From positions 18,360 to 82,359 of the forward strand of contig JAJFIK010000045.1 of assembly GCA_021775005.1 (NCBI GenBank): 64,000 nucleotides of DNA, given 5' to 3'. Both the position numbers and the translations under genes were made by a program. How positions within the stretch are numbered: the stretch's first letter is position 1; each line of letters begins with the position of its first letter. The stretch is from Rhodospirillales bacterium. GTDB taxonomy: Bacteria > Pseudomonadota > Alphaproteobacteria > JAJFIK01. The notes below the pieces were generated by a model. The model was not told the origin of the DNA, searched no databases, and saw only the letters and a program-made list of their open reading frames with translations. This document shows positions 17,901 to 25,977 of the stretch, one piece after another.

Positions 17901-18638
17901 TCAGGGCGACCACGATCCCGCAAGAATGCGAAGGGTCACTTGGAATTCCCCGAGCGTATCTGCAACGAGTTCAATTGCCTCAGCGCGCGCCTGTTGCGCC
18001 AACAGATTTTCATAGTGCTGCGCCAAATCGGCACCAATGGGTATGCATTGGGAAATCCGCTCATCCCACTCCGGAATGAGGTATTGATCATCATTGAGCT
18101 CGGACGCCATCAATTGTCGCAAGCGATAGGCGTTGCCTGTGCGCAGCTCAAGCGGCCCCTCGCAATGGGCTACCCAATGGCGTTCAGCCGAACGAAGCCG
18201 ATCAGACAGCACAACTTGCAAGTCTCTGTACTGTTGAATTTGAAACGCGCGCGCCGTTGGTGTTCCTACAAAGTCACGAAGGCGTCGAATGTCCTGGTGC
18301 GCGCTGAATGGATCACTATCTGCGCCTTCACGAAGCGAGGCCGCTGTTTGCGCATACAGGCCTGGCATGGCCTCTCCGCAAGGGGCCAGCGCTTCCAAGT
18401 CGTTGGCGTAGTCAGCGGCGGCGCGCGCGTCTTTGAGCTGCATTAGCGTAAGAATCGGCCATATCGCACCACATGGCCCCTCTTCAAATAGCTGTTCAAC
18501 AATGGGCCGCCACTCGATGTTCGGATCCGGCAGCGGATCGTATGTAACGGGGGCCTCCTCCGCTGGACCGTCACAGGCGGCAAGCAGCAGGGCCGCTAAC
18601 AGCGTAAAAGCACATGCATTTGCCTTTTCGTGAAACAT
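17901..18638 (-). CDS. Putative lipoprotein of unknown function
   Basis: This 245-residue protein has a type II signal peptide: a hydrophobic stretch and lipobox LAAC, with the acylated cysteine at residue 22. Asp at +2 would favour inner-membrane retention by the enterobacterial rule, which may not hold here. The exported part begins with an acidic Pro-rich linker, then WRPIVEQLFEEGPCGAIWPI, matching the pattern seen in the minus-strand protein at 14726. The rest is helical with further cysteines. It is preceded by GGAG and lies 24 bases downstream of the oligopeptidase gene, so the two are probably co-transcribed. It is tail-to-tail with the leader protein at 17246. Confidence 0.75.
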   Translation of the reverse strand: MFHEKANACAFTLLAALLLAACDGPAEEAPVTYDPLPDPNIEWRPIVEQLFEEGPCGAIWPILTLMQLKDARAAADYANDLEALAPCGEAMPGLYAQTAASLREGADSDPFSAHQDIRRLRDFVGTPTARAFQIQQYRDLQVVLSDRLRSAERHWVAHCEGPLELRTGNAYRLRQLMASELNDDQYLIPEWDERISQCIPIGADLAQHYENLLAQQARAEAIELVADTLGEFQVTLRILAGSWSP

Positions 18639-18662
18639 ACCCTCACTCCATTGGATAAGCCG

Positions 18663-20945
18663 TTACTCCGCCAATTCGCGCCAGAGATAAGTGTATTCCA
18701 GCGCCACCCGTTCGGCCGATTGCGCAAGGTTCGCCCCGGCGGAGTGCCCACCTTCAATGCGCTCAAAATAATAAATATCGTGGCCTTGCTCAAGCATGCG
18801 CGCGGTGAACTTGCGCGCGTGCGCCGGGTGCACCCGGTCATCCCGCGTAGAGGTGTACATAAAGACCCGCGGATAGTCGGCTTCGGGATCAAGCAACTGA
18901 TACGGTGAATAGGCGGCGATGTATTCGCGCTGTTCAGGAACATCAGGGTCGCCATATTCCCCGATCCAGCTCGCGCCGGCGAGCAGCAGGTGATAGCGCA
19001 TCATATCGAGCAACGGCACTTGGCAGATGACCGCGCCAAACAAATCCGGCCGCTGCACCAATACCGCACCAACCAAGAGCCCGCCATTGGAGCCCCCTTG
19101 GATGCCAAGATGGTCGGGCGAGGTCACGCCGGTCTCGATCAAGTGTTCCCCGACCGCGATGAAATCATCAAAGGCCCGTTGGCGGTTCTCAAACAATGCC
19201 GCCTGATGCCATGCGGGGCCAAACTCACCGCCGCCGCGAATGTTGGCCAAGGCATAAGCACCGCCGCGCGCAAGCCACAAGCGGCCCACGTTGCCGGAAT
19301 AAAACGGCGGGTATGAAATCTGAAATCCGCCGTAGCCGTAAAGCAGCGTGGGTGTTGAGCCGTCTAATTCAATGTCTGCACGATGCACAAGGAAGTAAGG
19401 CACTCGCGTGCCATCGGTGCTGACAACTTCATGTTGCGTGACCGTAAGACCTTCAGCGTCAAACCATGTTGGCAGGGAGGCCACTAGCGTGGGCGCATCC
19501 CCGCTTTGGGAGAAGTAAACGCTTTCAGGAATGAGAAAATTCTCATAATTGAAAAAGACCTGGTCGGACATGTCGTTGGTTGAAGCAATGCCAATGGTTC
19601 CGTTTTCAGGCAAATCTACTTGCTGCAGGTCCCAAGACCCGTCCTCGAACGTTGCGCGAAGTATTTTACCCACGACATTTTCCGACACCGATACATAAAG
19701 CGCGCCGCCAGATGGGGAGGCGCTTTGGAGTGCAGAGCGCGCGTCAGGCTGGTAGATCACATGCACAGCGTTCAACGCGCCCGCAAGAGCATCCTCAAGG
19801 GCGTATGAAACAAGCGCACCGGACGGATAGGTTTGTTCTTCGCCGGCGACTTCCACCGTCCAATCTTCATTTAGGCCGAAGATCGCTTGCCCGGCGTGAA
19901 AGCCTTGCAAGTCCGAGCGCAGGGGCGCAGGAAGCGCCGTCAATGTGCCGTCGTCGGCGACGTGATAATTGAGATACTCAAAGAACGTAACAGCGCGAAC
20001 AACGACGGCATATTCGCCTTCCGGCGTTGAATAGCCGCTTGCGAAGGAGCCCACATCGTCAAGCTCCCCAGCGAAAATCTCGGTTGCATCGGCAAGGGAG
20101 TCGCCCCGGCGCAAAAGAACCACCGTGTTGGCATAGCCTGAACTGGTCATGGTGCCTTCACCGCGATCGGTGTTCACGAGCAGGGTGTTTTCATCAAGCC
20201 AAGCGACGTCTTGCTTTGCTTCACCAAGAGTAAACCCGTCTGCAACGAAGCTGCGGGTTTCCAAATCAAATTCGCGTAAGGTGTCAGCATCAGAGCCGCC
20301 CGGCGAAAGCGAGACAAGACATCGCGATGAGCCGTGCAAACAGTTTGACCCGTGCCAAACCCAATTTACTTCTGCATCTTCACCGCGCTCTGCAACATTG
20401 AGCGCATCAAGATCGATGAGCACATCCCATTCCGGTGTGCCGACGAGATACCCTTCCAGCGGCGCGCGACGCCAAATCCCCTGGGCGTGTTCTGCATCCT
20501 GCCAGAAGTTATAGAGAAATCCGTCGCGCGGTTCCCCCAGCGCCAACCGATCAGTGCTGGTGTAAACTTCCAGCGAAGCTTCATAGAGCTCGTTGTAAAT
20601 GGGATCAGACTGCAGCGCCGCGAACGTCAAATCGTTTTGCGCGCGCACCCAGGTAAGCGCTTCATCGCTTTCAACTTCCTCGAGCCAGAGGTAAGGATCC
20701 TCAGGGGCAATGTTATCCACGGTTTGCTCATCAGTTCCGGCTTCTTGGTCAACTAATCCATCGGATGCCATTTCAGCAATTTCGCTTGATATCGGGTCTC
20801 CCGACGTCCTTGAATTAATCCACGCGCGATTGGAAAAACCCAGACCCACTATGATAGCCAAAAACAAAGCGGCTAGGATTACTCCCTTAATAGAGCCCAA
20901 TTTGCCGGTCGATTCATTCGCATTCTCTTCATTTCCGTTGCTCAT
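18663..20945 (-). CDS. Membrane-anchored prolyl oligopeptidase (S9A family)
   Basis: This 760-residue serine peptidase has an extra N-terminus: a polar 18-residue stretch, one hydrophobic helix (about residues 19-38) and an acidic Ser/Glu linker to residue 80. A beta-propeller follows (about 85-510), then an alpha/beta-hydrolase domain. The catalytic triad is visible as Ser619 in GGSNGGL, Asp702 (or 703) in TRDDRVHP and His734 in GGHSAG. Family members cut after proline in short peptides. The anchor suggests action at the periplasmic face. It is followed by the lipoprotein gene at 24 bases and is divergent from the leader protein at 21157. Most prolyl oligopeptidases lack such an anchor, so this is a variant form. 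Confidence 0.93.
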   Translation of the reverse strand: MSNGNEENANESTGKLGSIKGVILAALFLAIIVGLGFSNRAWINSRTSGDPISSEIAEMASDGLVDQEAGTDEQTVDNIAPEDPYLWLEEVESDEALTWVRAQNDLTFAALQSDPIYNELYEASLEVYTSTDRLALGEPRDGFLYNFWQDAEHAQGIWRRAPLEGYLVGTPEWDVLIDLDALNVAERGEDAEVNWVWHGSNCLHGSSRCLVSLSPGGSDADTLREFDLETRSFVADGFTLGEAKQDVAWLDENTLLVNTDRGEGTMTSSGYANTVVLLRRGDSLADATEIFAGELDDVGSFASGYSTPEGEYAVVVRAVTFFEYLNYHVADDGTLTALPAPLRSDLQGFHAGQAIFGLNEDWTVEVAGEEQTYPSGALVSYALEDALAGALNAVHVIYQPDARSALQSASPSGGALYVSVSENVVGKILRATFEDGSWDLQQVDLPENGTIGIASTNDMSDQVFFNYENFLIPESVYFSQSGDAPTLVASLPTWFDAEGLTVTQHEVVSTDGTRVPYFLVHRADIELDGSTPTLLYGYGGFQISYPPFYSGNVGRLWLARGGAYALANIRGGGEFGPAWHQAALFENRQRAFDDFIAVGEHLIETGVTSPDHLGIQGGSNGGLLVGAVLVQRPDLFGAVICQVPLLDMMRYHLLLAGASWIGEYGDPDVPEQREYIAAYSPYQLLDPEADYPRVFMYTSTRDDRVHPAHARKFTARMLEQGHDIYYFERIEGGHSAGANLAQSAERVALEYTYLWRELAE

Positions 20946-21156
20946 GGAGTCTGCCTTTGAGTTTTGGCCAAGTTGGTTCTGACGAATTCAATTGGCTCAT
21001 TTAATTTCGTGCTGCGAAGTATATTGGCTGCAAGGTAACGAATCAAATCGGCCATTGCTGAGCCGGCCGAGGACCACCTCGCAAAAAATCGCTCCCCGTT
21101 TTTTCCTCCCCCTTTGCGGGGGGCTTAAACTCCAAGACTTCAGAAAGGAGTTTCAA
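20946..21156. promoter_or_regulatory. Divergent promoter region of oligopeptidase and leader protein
   Basis: These 211 AT-richer bases separate divergent start codons. A C-rich/G-rich hairpin CCCCC-TTTGC-GGGGG at about 21110-21125 lies roughly 30 bases upstream of the 21157 start and could form in its 5' leader, followed by the ribosome-binding site AAAGGAG at 21144-21150. I found no convincing -35/-10 pair by eye. Confidence 0.35.
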
Positions 21157-21708
21157 ATGAAATTTACCGGAAAGACGACTAGAGAGGCCATAAGCAAGGC
21201 CGTAAATCATGGCCGAAAGTCAACTAGACGATCCCCATCCGACTGTGACGACATTGAGTCTCGCCTGCGGAAAATGGAGATCCAAATTGAGGAGATGCGC
21301 AAGAGATATTCGGGATTGCGCAGTCAAATCTCAAACCTTCGAAGAGATCAAAGACAGGTAAGCGCTAGGATCGGATTGGAGGTTTCACTAATGATATTTG
21401 CCATTGGGCGTCTTGCCAAAGCCGGAAGAATTGCTGCCCGCATCCGGCAACTGTTACGCCGACAAGACCAACTTGGACAAATTGGATTGGTCTTGGTTTT
21501 AATTGGCGAAGTCTTCGGCGCTATGGATGTTATCGAACTTGCGCAAGAATCTGCAGACATTGATAATCAATTGCGCCAGATCGTGCGGGAGAACAACAGC
21601 CTCGGAGCCAGCATGTACAAACTTGGTCTTGTTGTAGAGGACCTCCAGCGGAGGTACAAAGAAAGTGATTGCTTTCGCGCGCTTAGTGACCGCGAGGCAA
21701 TGTCCTAA
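21157..21708 (+). CDS. Unknown protein with shared island leader, coiled coil and two hydrophobic helices
   Basis: The protein has 183 residues from ATG 21157 with AAAGGAG six bases upstream. The leader MKFTGKTTREAISKAVNHG is shared with the proteins at 17246 and 13082. A basic linker follows, then C-D-D-I-E and a heptad-patterned coiled coil (about residues 30-68). Two hydrophobic stretches come next (about 70-80, LEVSLMIFAIGRL, and 107-122, IGLVLVLIGEVFGAMDV) separated by an Arg-rich amphipathic helix, then a second helical segment. This could be membrane-active or simply a helical bundle. Hand count of row 21301-21360 gives 25 of 60 G+C, against 38 of 60 in dapF row 21841-21900. The family is not recognised. 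Confidence 0.68.
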   Translation: MKFTGKTTREAISKAVNHGRKSTRRSPSDCDDIESRLRKMEIQIEEMRKRYSGLRSQISNLRRDQRQVSARIGLEVSLMIFAIGRLAKAGRIAARIRQLLRRQDQLGQIGLVLVLIGEVFGAMDVIELAQESADIDNQLRQIVRENNSLGASMYKLGLVVEDLQRRYKESDCFRALSDREAMS

Positions 21709-21754
21709 TACCCCCACCTTTCCAATCCTCCATGGGGCGCTTATATAGAGCCCC

Positions 21755-22603
21755 ATGGAGATGCCCTTTTCAAAGATGAACGGCCTGGGGAATGACTTTG
21801 TCGTTCTTGATGCCCGCGCAGGCGGCGGCGCGCCAAGCGCAGCGGCCATTGCCGCCATGTCTGATCGCCGCCAGGGCATCGGCTTTGACCAGCTGATCCT
21901 GCTTGAACCCCCACGCGGGTCTGAAGATGTCTATATGCGCATCTTCAACAGCGACGGCTCAGAGGTTGAAGCCTGCGGCAACGCTTCGCGCTGCATTGGC
22001 AAAATGCTCATCGACGAAAAAGGCATTGAGCAAGCCACCATCGCAACGGTGGCAGGTGCCATTGGTGCGCGCGCGTCTGCGGGGGGGCTTTATACCGTGG
22101 ACATGGGCAAGCCGCGCCTTGGGTGGGAGGACATCCCCCTCAGCACTGAGATGGATACCCGCAGCCTTGATCTCAGCATCGGGCCCGCCGGTGATCCGGT
22201 GCTGTCAAAGCCTGGCGCGGTGAACATGGGCAACCCCCACTGCGTCTTCTTTGTGGACCGCGTGCCCACAAATGACATTGAAGCCTTTGGCCCGCTGATC
22301 GAGCATCATGAATTATTCCCGGCACGCACCAATGTGGAGTTCGCCGAAGTGCAAGGCCCCCACAAAATCCGTCTGCGCGTATGGGAGCGCGGCACCGGGG
22401 TCACCCGCGCTTGCGGCTCGGGTGCCTGCGCCACCGCCGTCGCCGCCCACCGCCGGGGGCTCACCGCACGCAATGTGACAATTGAGCTTGACGGCGGCGA
22501 GCTGCAGGTGGAGTGGCAGGAAGGCACCGATCACGTGCTGATGACGGGCCCAGCGGCAACGAATTTCACCGGCACGCTCGACCTCAGCGCTTTTGGCGAC
22601 TAG
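21755..22603 (+). CDS. dapF: Diaminopimelate epimerase
   Basis: The enzyme converts LL- to meso-diaminopimelate for lysine and peptidoglycan synthesis. The 282-residue protein has both active-site cysteines, Cys74 in EACGNASRC and Cys220 in RACGSGACA, plus the N-terminal FSKMNGLGNDFVVLD signature. It is the first gene of dapF-mtaB-ftsY-ispZ. The preceding 46 bases separate it from an island gene on the same strand, so the operon may now receive transcription from the island. Confidence 0.97.
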   Translation: MEMPFSKMNGLGNDFVVLDARAGGGAPSAAAIAAMSDRRQGIGFDQLILLEPPRGSEDVYMRIFNSDGSEVEACGNASRCIGKMLIDEKGIEQATIATVAGAIGARASAGGLYTVDMGKPRLGWEDIPLSTEMDTRSLDLSIGPAGDPVLSKPGAVNMGNPHCVFFVDRVPTNDIEAFGPLIEHHELFPARTNVEFAEVQGPHKIRLRVWERGTGVTRACGSGACATAVAAHRRGLTARNVTIELDGGELQVEWQEGTDHVLMTGPAATNFTGTLDLSAFGD

Positions 22604-22615
22604 AACCAGCCTCCC

Positions 22616-23902
22616 ATGACCAAAATGCCCCTCGCCTTCAAGGCCGACCCGACCCACAACGGGCCTGAGATCCTAACTTTTGGCTGTCGGCTCAATGCCT
22701 ATGAGTCCGAGGTGATGCGCAACCACGCGCGGGCGGGCGCCATGGAAGACGCCATCATCATCAACACCTGTGCGGTGACAGGCGAAGCGGTGCGTCAAGC
22801 GCGCCAGGCCATTCGCAAGTCGCGCCGGGAGCGGCCTGAGGCAGAAATTATCGTCACGGGCTGCGCCGCGCAAATTGAGCCCGCAAGCTTTGCCGCCATG
22901 CCAGAAGTGACCCGTGTCATCGGCAATGACGAAAAGATGCGTAGCTCAAGCTTTCGCCCTCGCATCAACGCACGGGTTGACGTGGGCGACATTATGCAAG
23001 TGACCCACCCCCAGGCCCCCATCGTCGATGGGCTCACCGGTCGCGCGCGGGCATATGTGCAAGTTCAAAACGGCTGCGACCACCGTTGCACCTTTTGTGT
23101 GATCCCCTTTGGGCGCGGCAATTCCCGCTCCGTCCCCGTCGCCGATGTCATCGCCCAAGTGCAACGCTTGGTGGAGAACGGCTATATCGAGGTCGTTCTT
23201 ACGGGCGTTGATCTTACCTCCTATGGCCCTGACTTAGAGGGCGGCGCGACGCTCGGCAGCTTATGCACAGCGTTGCTCCGCGCGGTACCGGGTCTGCCGC
23301 GCTTGCGCCTTTCCTCCATCGATTCCATTGAAGTTGATGAGGCGCTGTTTGAGCTTATCGCTCATGAACCCCGCCTGATGCCGCATCTGCATCTCTCGCT
23401 GCAATCAGGCGATGACATGATTTTAAAGCGCATGAAGCGGCGGCACTCCCGCGCCGCATCCATTGCCTTTTGCGAAAAAGTGCGCGCGGTGCGCCCTGAC
23501 ATTGTATTTGGTGCTGATATCATTGCGGGCTTCCCGACGGAAACCGATGCGATGTTTGGAAACTCGCTGAAGCTGGTGGAAGAATGCGGGCTTACATTTC
23601 TGCATGTGTTTCCTTATTCCCCCCGGCCGGGAACACCTGCGGCGCGCATACCCGCAGTGGATGGTGCTTTGATCAAGGCGCGCGCGCGCCGCCTGCGAGA
23701 GGCGGGCGCATCTCGCCTCGCCGCATATTTGGCATCTCGCGTGGGCGCTGAAGAAGATGTGCTGATGGAACGCCCAAGCCTGGGCCGCACGGAAGCCTTC
23801 GCGCAGGTCCAATTTGAAACACCGCAAACCCCCGGCACCATTGTCAGGGCACGTATGACCAACGCCACTGCCGCTCACCTGCGCGCCGAGGTGATGTCTT
23901 GA
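22616..23902 (+). CDS. mtaB: tRNA t6A37 methylthiotransferase
   Basis: This radical-SAM enzyme converts t6A37 to ms2t6A37 in tRNAs reading ANN codons. It has 428 residues. The N-terminal UPF0004 domain has Cys24, Cys52 and Cys83 for the auxiliary cluster. The radical-SAM cysteines are Cys154, Cys158 and Cys161 (CDHRCTFC). A short TRAM-like region closes the protein. The TGA stop overlaps the TTG start of ftsY, and the gene is 12 bases after dapF. Confidence 0.95.
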   Translation: MTKMPLAFKADPTHNGPEILTFGCRLNAYESEVMRNHARAGAMEDAIIINTCAVTGEAVRQARQAIRKSRRERPEAEIIVTGCAAQIEPASFAAMPEVTRVIGNDEKMRSSSFRPRINARVDVGDIMQVTHPQAPIVDGLTGRARAYVQVQNGCDHRCTFCVIPFGRGNSRSVPVADVIAQVQRLVENGYIEVVLTGVDLTSYGPDLEGGATLGSLCTALLRAVPGLPRLRLSSIDSIEVDEALFELIAHEPRLMPHLHLSLQSGDDMILKRMKRRHSRAASIAFCEKVRAVRPDIVFGADIIAGFPTETDAMFGNSLKLVEECGLTFLHVFPYSPRPGTPAARIPAVDGALIKARARRLREAGASRLAAYLASRVGAEEDVLMERPSLGRTEAFAQVQFETPQTPGTIVRARMTNATAAHLRAEVMS

Positions 23903-24843
23903 GTGAAGACAAAACAGATCGCAAAGGCTTCTTCGCGCGGCTGACCCAGGGGCTCACCAAGTCCACGACCCGCGTCTCCGATGGTATCAGCGGGATCTTC
24001 ACCAAGGCCAAGCTGGATGAAAATACTCTGCAGGACCTGGAAGATCTGCTGATCACTTCTGACCTTGGCGCGGAAACCGCCGCAGAAGTAACAACAGCGC
24101 TGGCGAAGGATCGCTTTGACAAAGAGGTCACCGCCGCTGACGTAAAAACGGCGCTGGCGGAGATCGTCGCAACCAAATTAGAGCCCATTGCAAAACCGCT
24201 CGTTCTAGACGCCGATGCCAAGCCCCATGTGATTTTGATGGTGGGTGTCAATGGCACCGGCAAGACCACCACCATCGGCAAACTGGCGCATCAGTTCAAA
24301 ACCGACGGCAAACGCGTTGTGCTCGCTGCCGGTGATACGTTTCGCGCCGCCGCCGTAGAGCAGCTCAAAATATGGGGGACGCGCACAGGCTGCGATGTCA
24401 TTGCCGGCGACGTTGGGGCGGATGCGGCGGGGCTTGCCTATGATGCGCTGGCCAAAGCCAAGGCCGACAATGCGGATGTTCTTCTGATCGATACCGCCGG
24501 ACGGCTTCAAAACCGCCGCGAGTTGATGGATGAGCTGGCGAAAATAGTCCGCGTTATCAAGAAACTCGACCCGGCCGCCCCCCACTCTGTGCTGCTGGTG
24601 CTCGATGCCACCACGGGGCAGAACGCTTTGGGCCAGGCGGACGCTTTCACCGAGATTGCCGGTGTCACCGGCCTTGTGATGACCAAGCTTGATGGCACCG
24701 CGCGGGGCGGCATACTGGTGGCATTGGCGGCGCGCACCGGATTGCCCATCCACGCCATCGGCATTGGCGAAGCGATCGATGATTTGCGGCCCTTCGCAGC
24801 GGATGAATTTGCAAAAGCGCTGGTTGGCGCCCAAATGTCTTGA
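23899..24843 (+). CDS. ftsY: Signal recognition particle receptor
   Basis: This GTPase receives the SRP-ribosome complex at the inner membrane and is the partner of Ffh (12725-11226). The protein has 314 residues with a short N-terminus lacking the long acidic A domain of E. coli. The G domain shows GVNGTGKT at 116-123, DTFRAAAVEQL, DTAGRLQN, and TKLDGTARGG. Translation appears to start at TTG 23899 overlapping the mtaB stop (TTGA), giving MSEDKTDRKGFFARL; no ATG is suitably close. Confidence 0.95.
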   Translation: MSEDKTDRKGFFARLTQGLTKSTTRVSDGISGIFTKAKLDENTLQDLEDLLITSDLGAETAAEVTTALAKDRFDKEVTAADVKTALAEIVATKLEPIAKPLVLDADAKPHVILMVGVNGTGKTTTIGKLAHQFKTDGKRVVLAAGDTFRAAAVEQLKIWGTRTGCDVIAGDVGADAAGLAYDALAKAKADNADVLLIDTAGRLQNRRELMDELAKIVRVIKKLDPAAPHSVLLVLDATTGQNALGQADAFTEIAGVTGLVMTKLDGTARGGILVALAARTGLPIHAIGIGEAIDDLRPFAADEFAKALVGAQMS

Positions 24844-24856
24844 AGAAAGAAGTCAG

Positions 24857-25408
24857 ATGAACCCGAAAATCAAAATGGCGGTAGATTTTGGACCGCTCCT
24901 GATATTCTTGGTCACATATTATATCTTCGGCATTCTTGCAGCCACGGGTGCCATTATGGCGGCGACTTTGGTGTCGCTGACCGTTTCTTATGGCCTTGAG
25001 CGGAAAATAGCGCCCATGCCCTTGGCGAGCGCCATTTTGATCGGCATTTTTGGCGGTATAACGCTAATTCTCAAGGATCCCATCTATTTGGTCCTGAAAA
25101 CGACGATATTCTACGTTCTGGCCTCTTCAGCGCTCGGTGTCGGCCTGATCATGGACAAACCGTTCTTGCGATATGTCATGGGCACGGCCTTCCGCCTGCC
25201 GCACGCGGCGTGGCGCAATCTCACCTATCGCTGGATCGGGCTCTTTATCTTTCTTGCCGTGGCAAACGTATTGGTCTGGGCGGTCTGGGGCCTTGATATA
25301 TGGGTCAATTTCAAGGTTTGGGGCGTGATGGGAGCGATCTTCATATTCACCATGGCGCAAATGCCTTTCATCATAAAAAATCAGATCGAACCCGAAACAA
25401 CCGACTAA
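24857..25408 (+). CDS. ispZ: Septation protein A family membrane protein (YciB/IspZ)
   Basis: This is a 183-residue inner-membrane protein with about five hydrophobic helices and the family start KMAVDFGPLLIFLVTYYIFG. YciB/IspZ proteins are linked to cell elongation and division and to envelope maintenance; the biochemical activity is unclear. I start it at ATG 24857. It is 13 bases after ftsY, and its last four bases overlap the end of the convergent Nudix gene. Confidence 0.9.
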   Translation: MNPKIKMAVDFGPLLIFLVTYYIFGILAATGAIMAATLVSLTVSYGLERKIAPMPLASAILIGIFGGITLILKDPIYLVLKTTIFYVLASSALGVGLIMDKPFLRYVMGTAFRLPHAAWRNLTYRWIGLFIFLAVANVLVWAVWGLDIWVNFKVWGVMGAIFIFTMAQMPFIIKNQIEPETTD

Positions 25409-25977
25409 TCTATTGGCGGTTTTGTTAATGGAAAACCGAAGCGCCCCTCCGGTGGATTGCCCATCGGTGCGAAGTTTTCCGCATTCCAGGTTTGCCGCAG
25501 TGCAGCAAGTGTCCACACAACGCTAGGAAACGCAAGCTCTTTCCAGGGAATATTTTGCCAACTAAAGAGCGCTACTTCCAAACTTTCAGGGCCCGCTGCG
25601 AAGCGTTCGGTTTTCAATTTTGAACGAAACATAACTTGCACTTGAGAGATGTGCGGCAGTGAAAAAACGCCAAGCACACCATCATGTTCGATTTCAATGC
25701 ATGCCTCTTCCCATGCTTCGCGTTTTGCACCGTCTTCCAAAGTTTCACCAAGTTCCATGTAACCGGCAGGTAGTGTCCAAAAACCTGCGCGCGGCTCAAT
25801 GGCGCGTTTGCACATTAATATCTTCTCACCATGTCGCACAGCGGATCCAATCACGACTTTTGGGTTTTGATAGTCGATAAAGCCGCAATGGCCGCACTGG
25901 GACCGCTTCAAGGAATCCCCGTCTACATCACGTTTGGTGAAGTTCGGGTTTTTTGAGAACTGATTTGTCTTGTTCAT
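25405..25977 (-). CDS. Nudix hydrolase
   Basis: This 190-residue pyrophosphohydrolase has a Cys28-x-x-Cys31 half zinc ribbon and NPKVVIGSAV leading to the Nudix box at about residues 72-94. In the box, Glu78, Arg86-Glu87 and Glu90-Glu91 are present, but Cys93 takes the place of the usual glycine. Related proteins hydrolyse ADP-ribose, NADH or similar dinucleotides; the substrate is not known here. Base composition is lower in G+C than its neighbour ispZ. It converges with ispZ with a 4-base overlap. Confidence 0.88.
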   Translation of the reverse strand: MNKTNQFSKNPNFTKRDVDGDSLKRSQCGHCGFIDYQNPKVVIGSAVRHGEKILMCKRAIEPRAGFWTLPAGYMELGETLEDGAKREAWEEACIEIEHDGVLGVFSLPHISQVQVMFRSKLKTERFAAGPESLEVALFSWQNIPWKELAFPSVVWTLAALRQTWNAENFAPMGNPPEGRFGFPLTKPPID

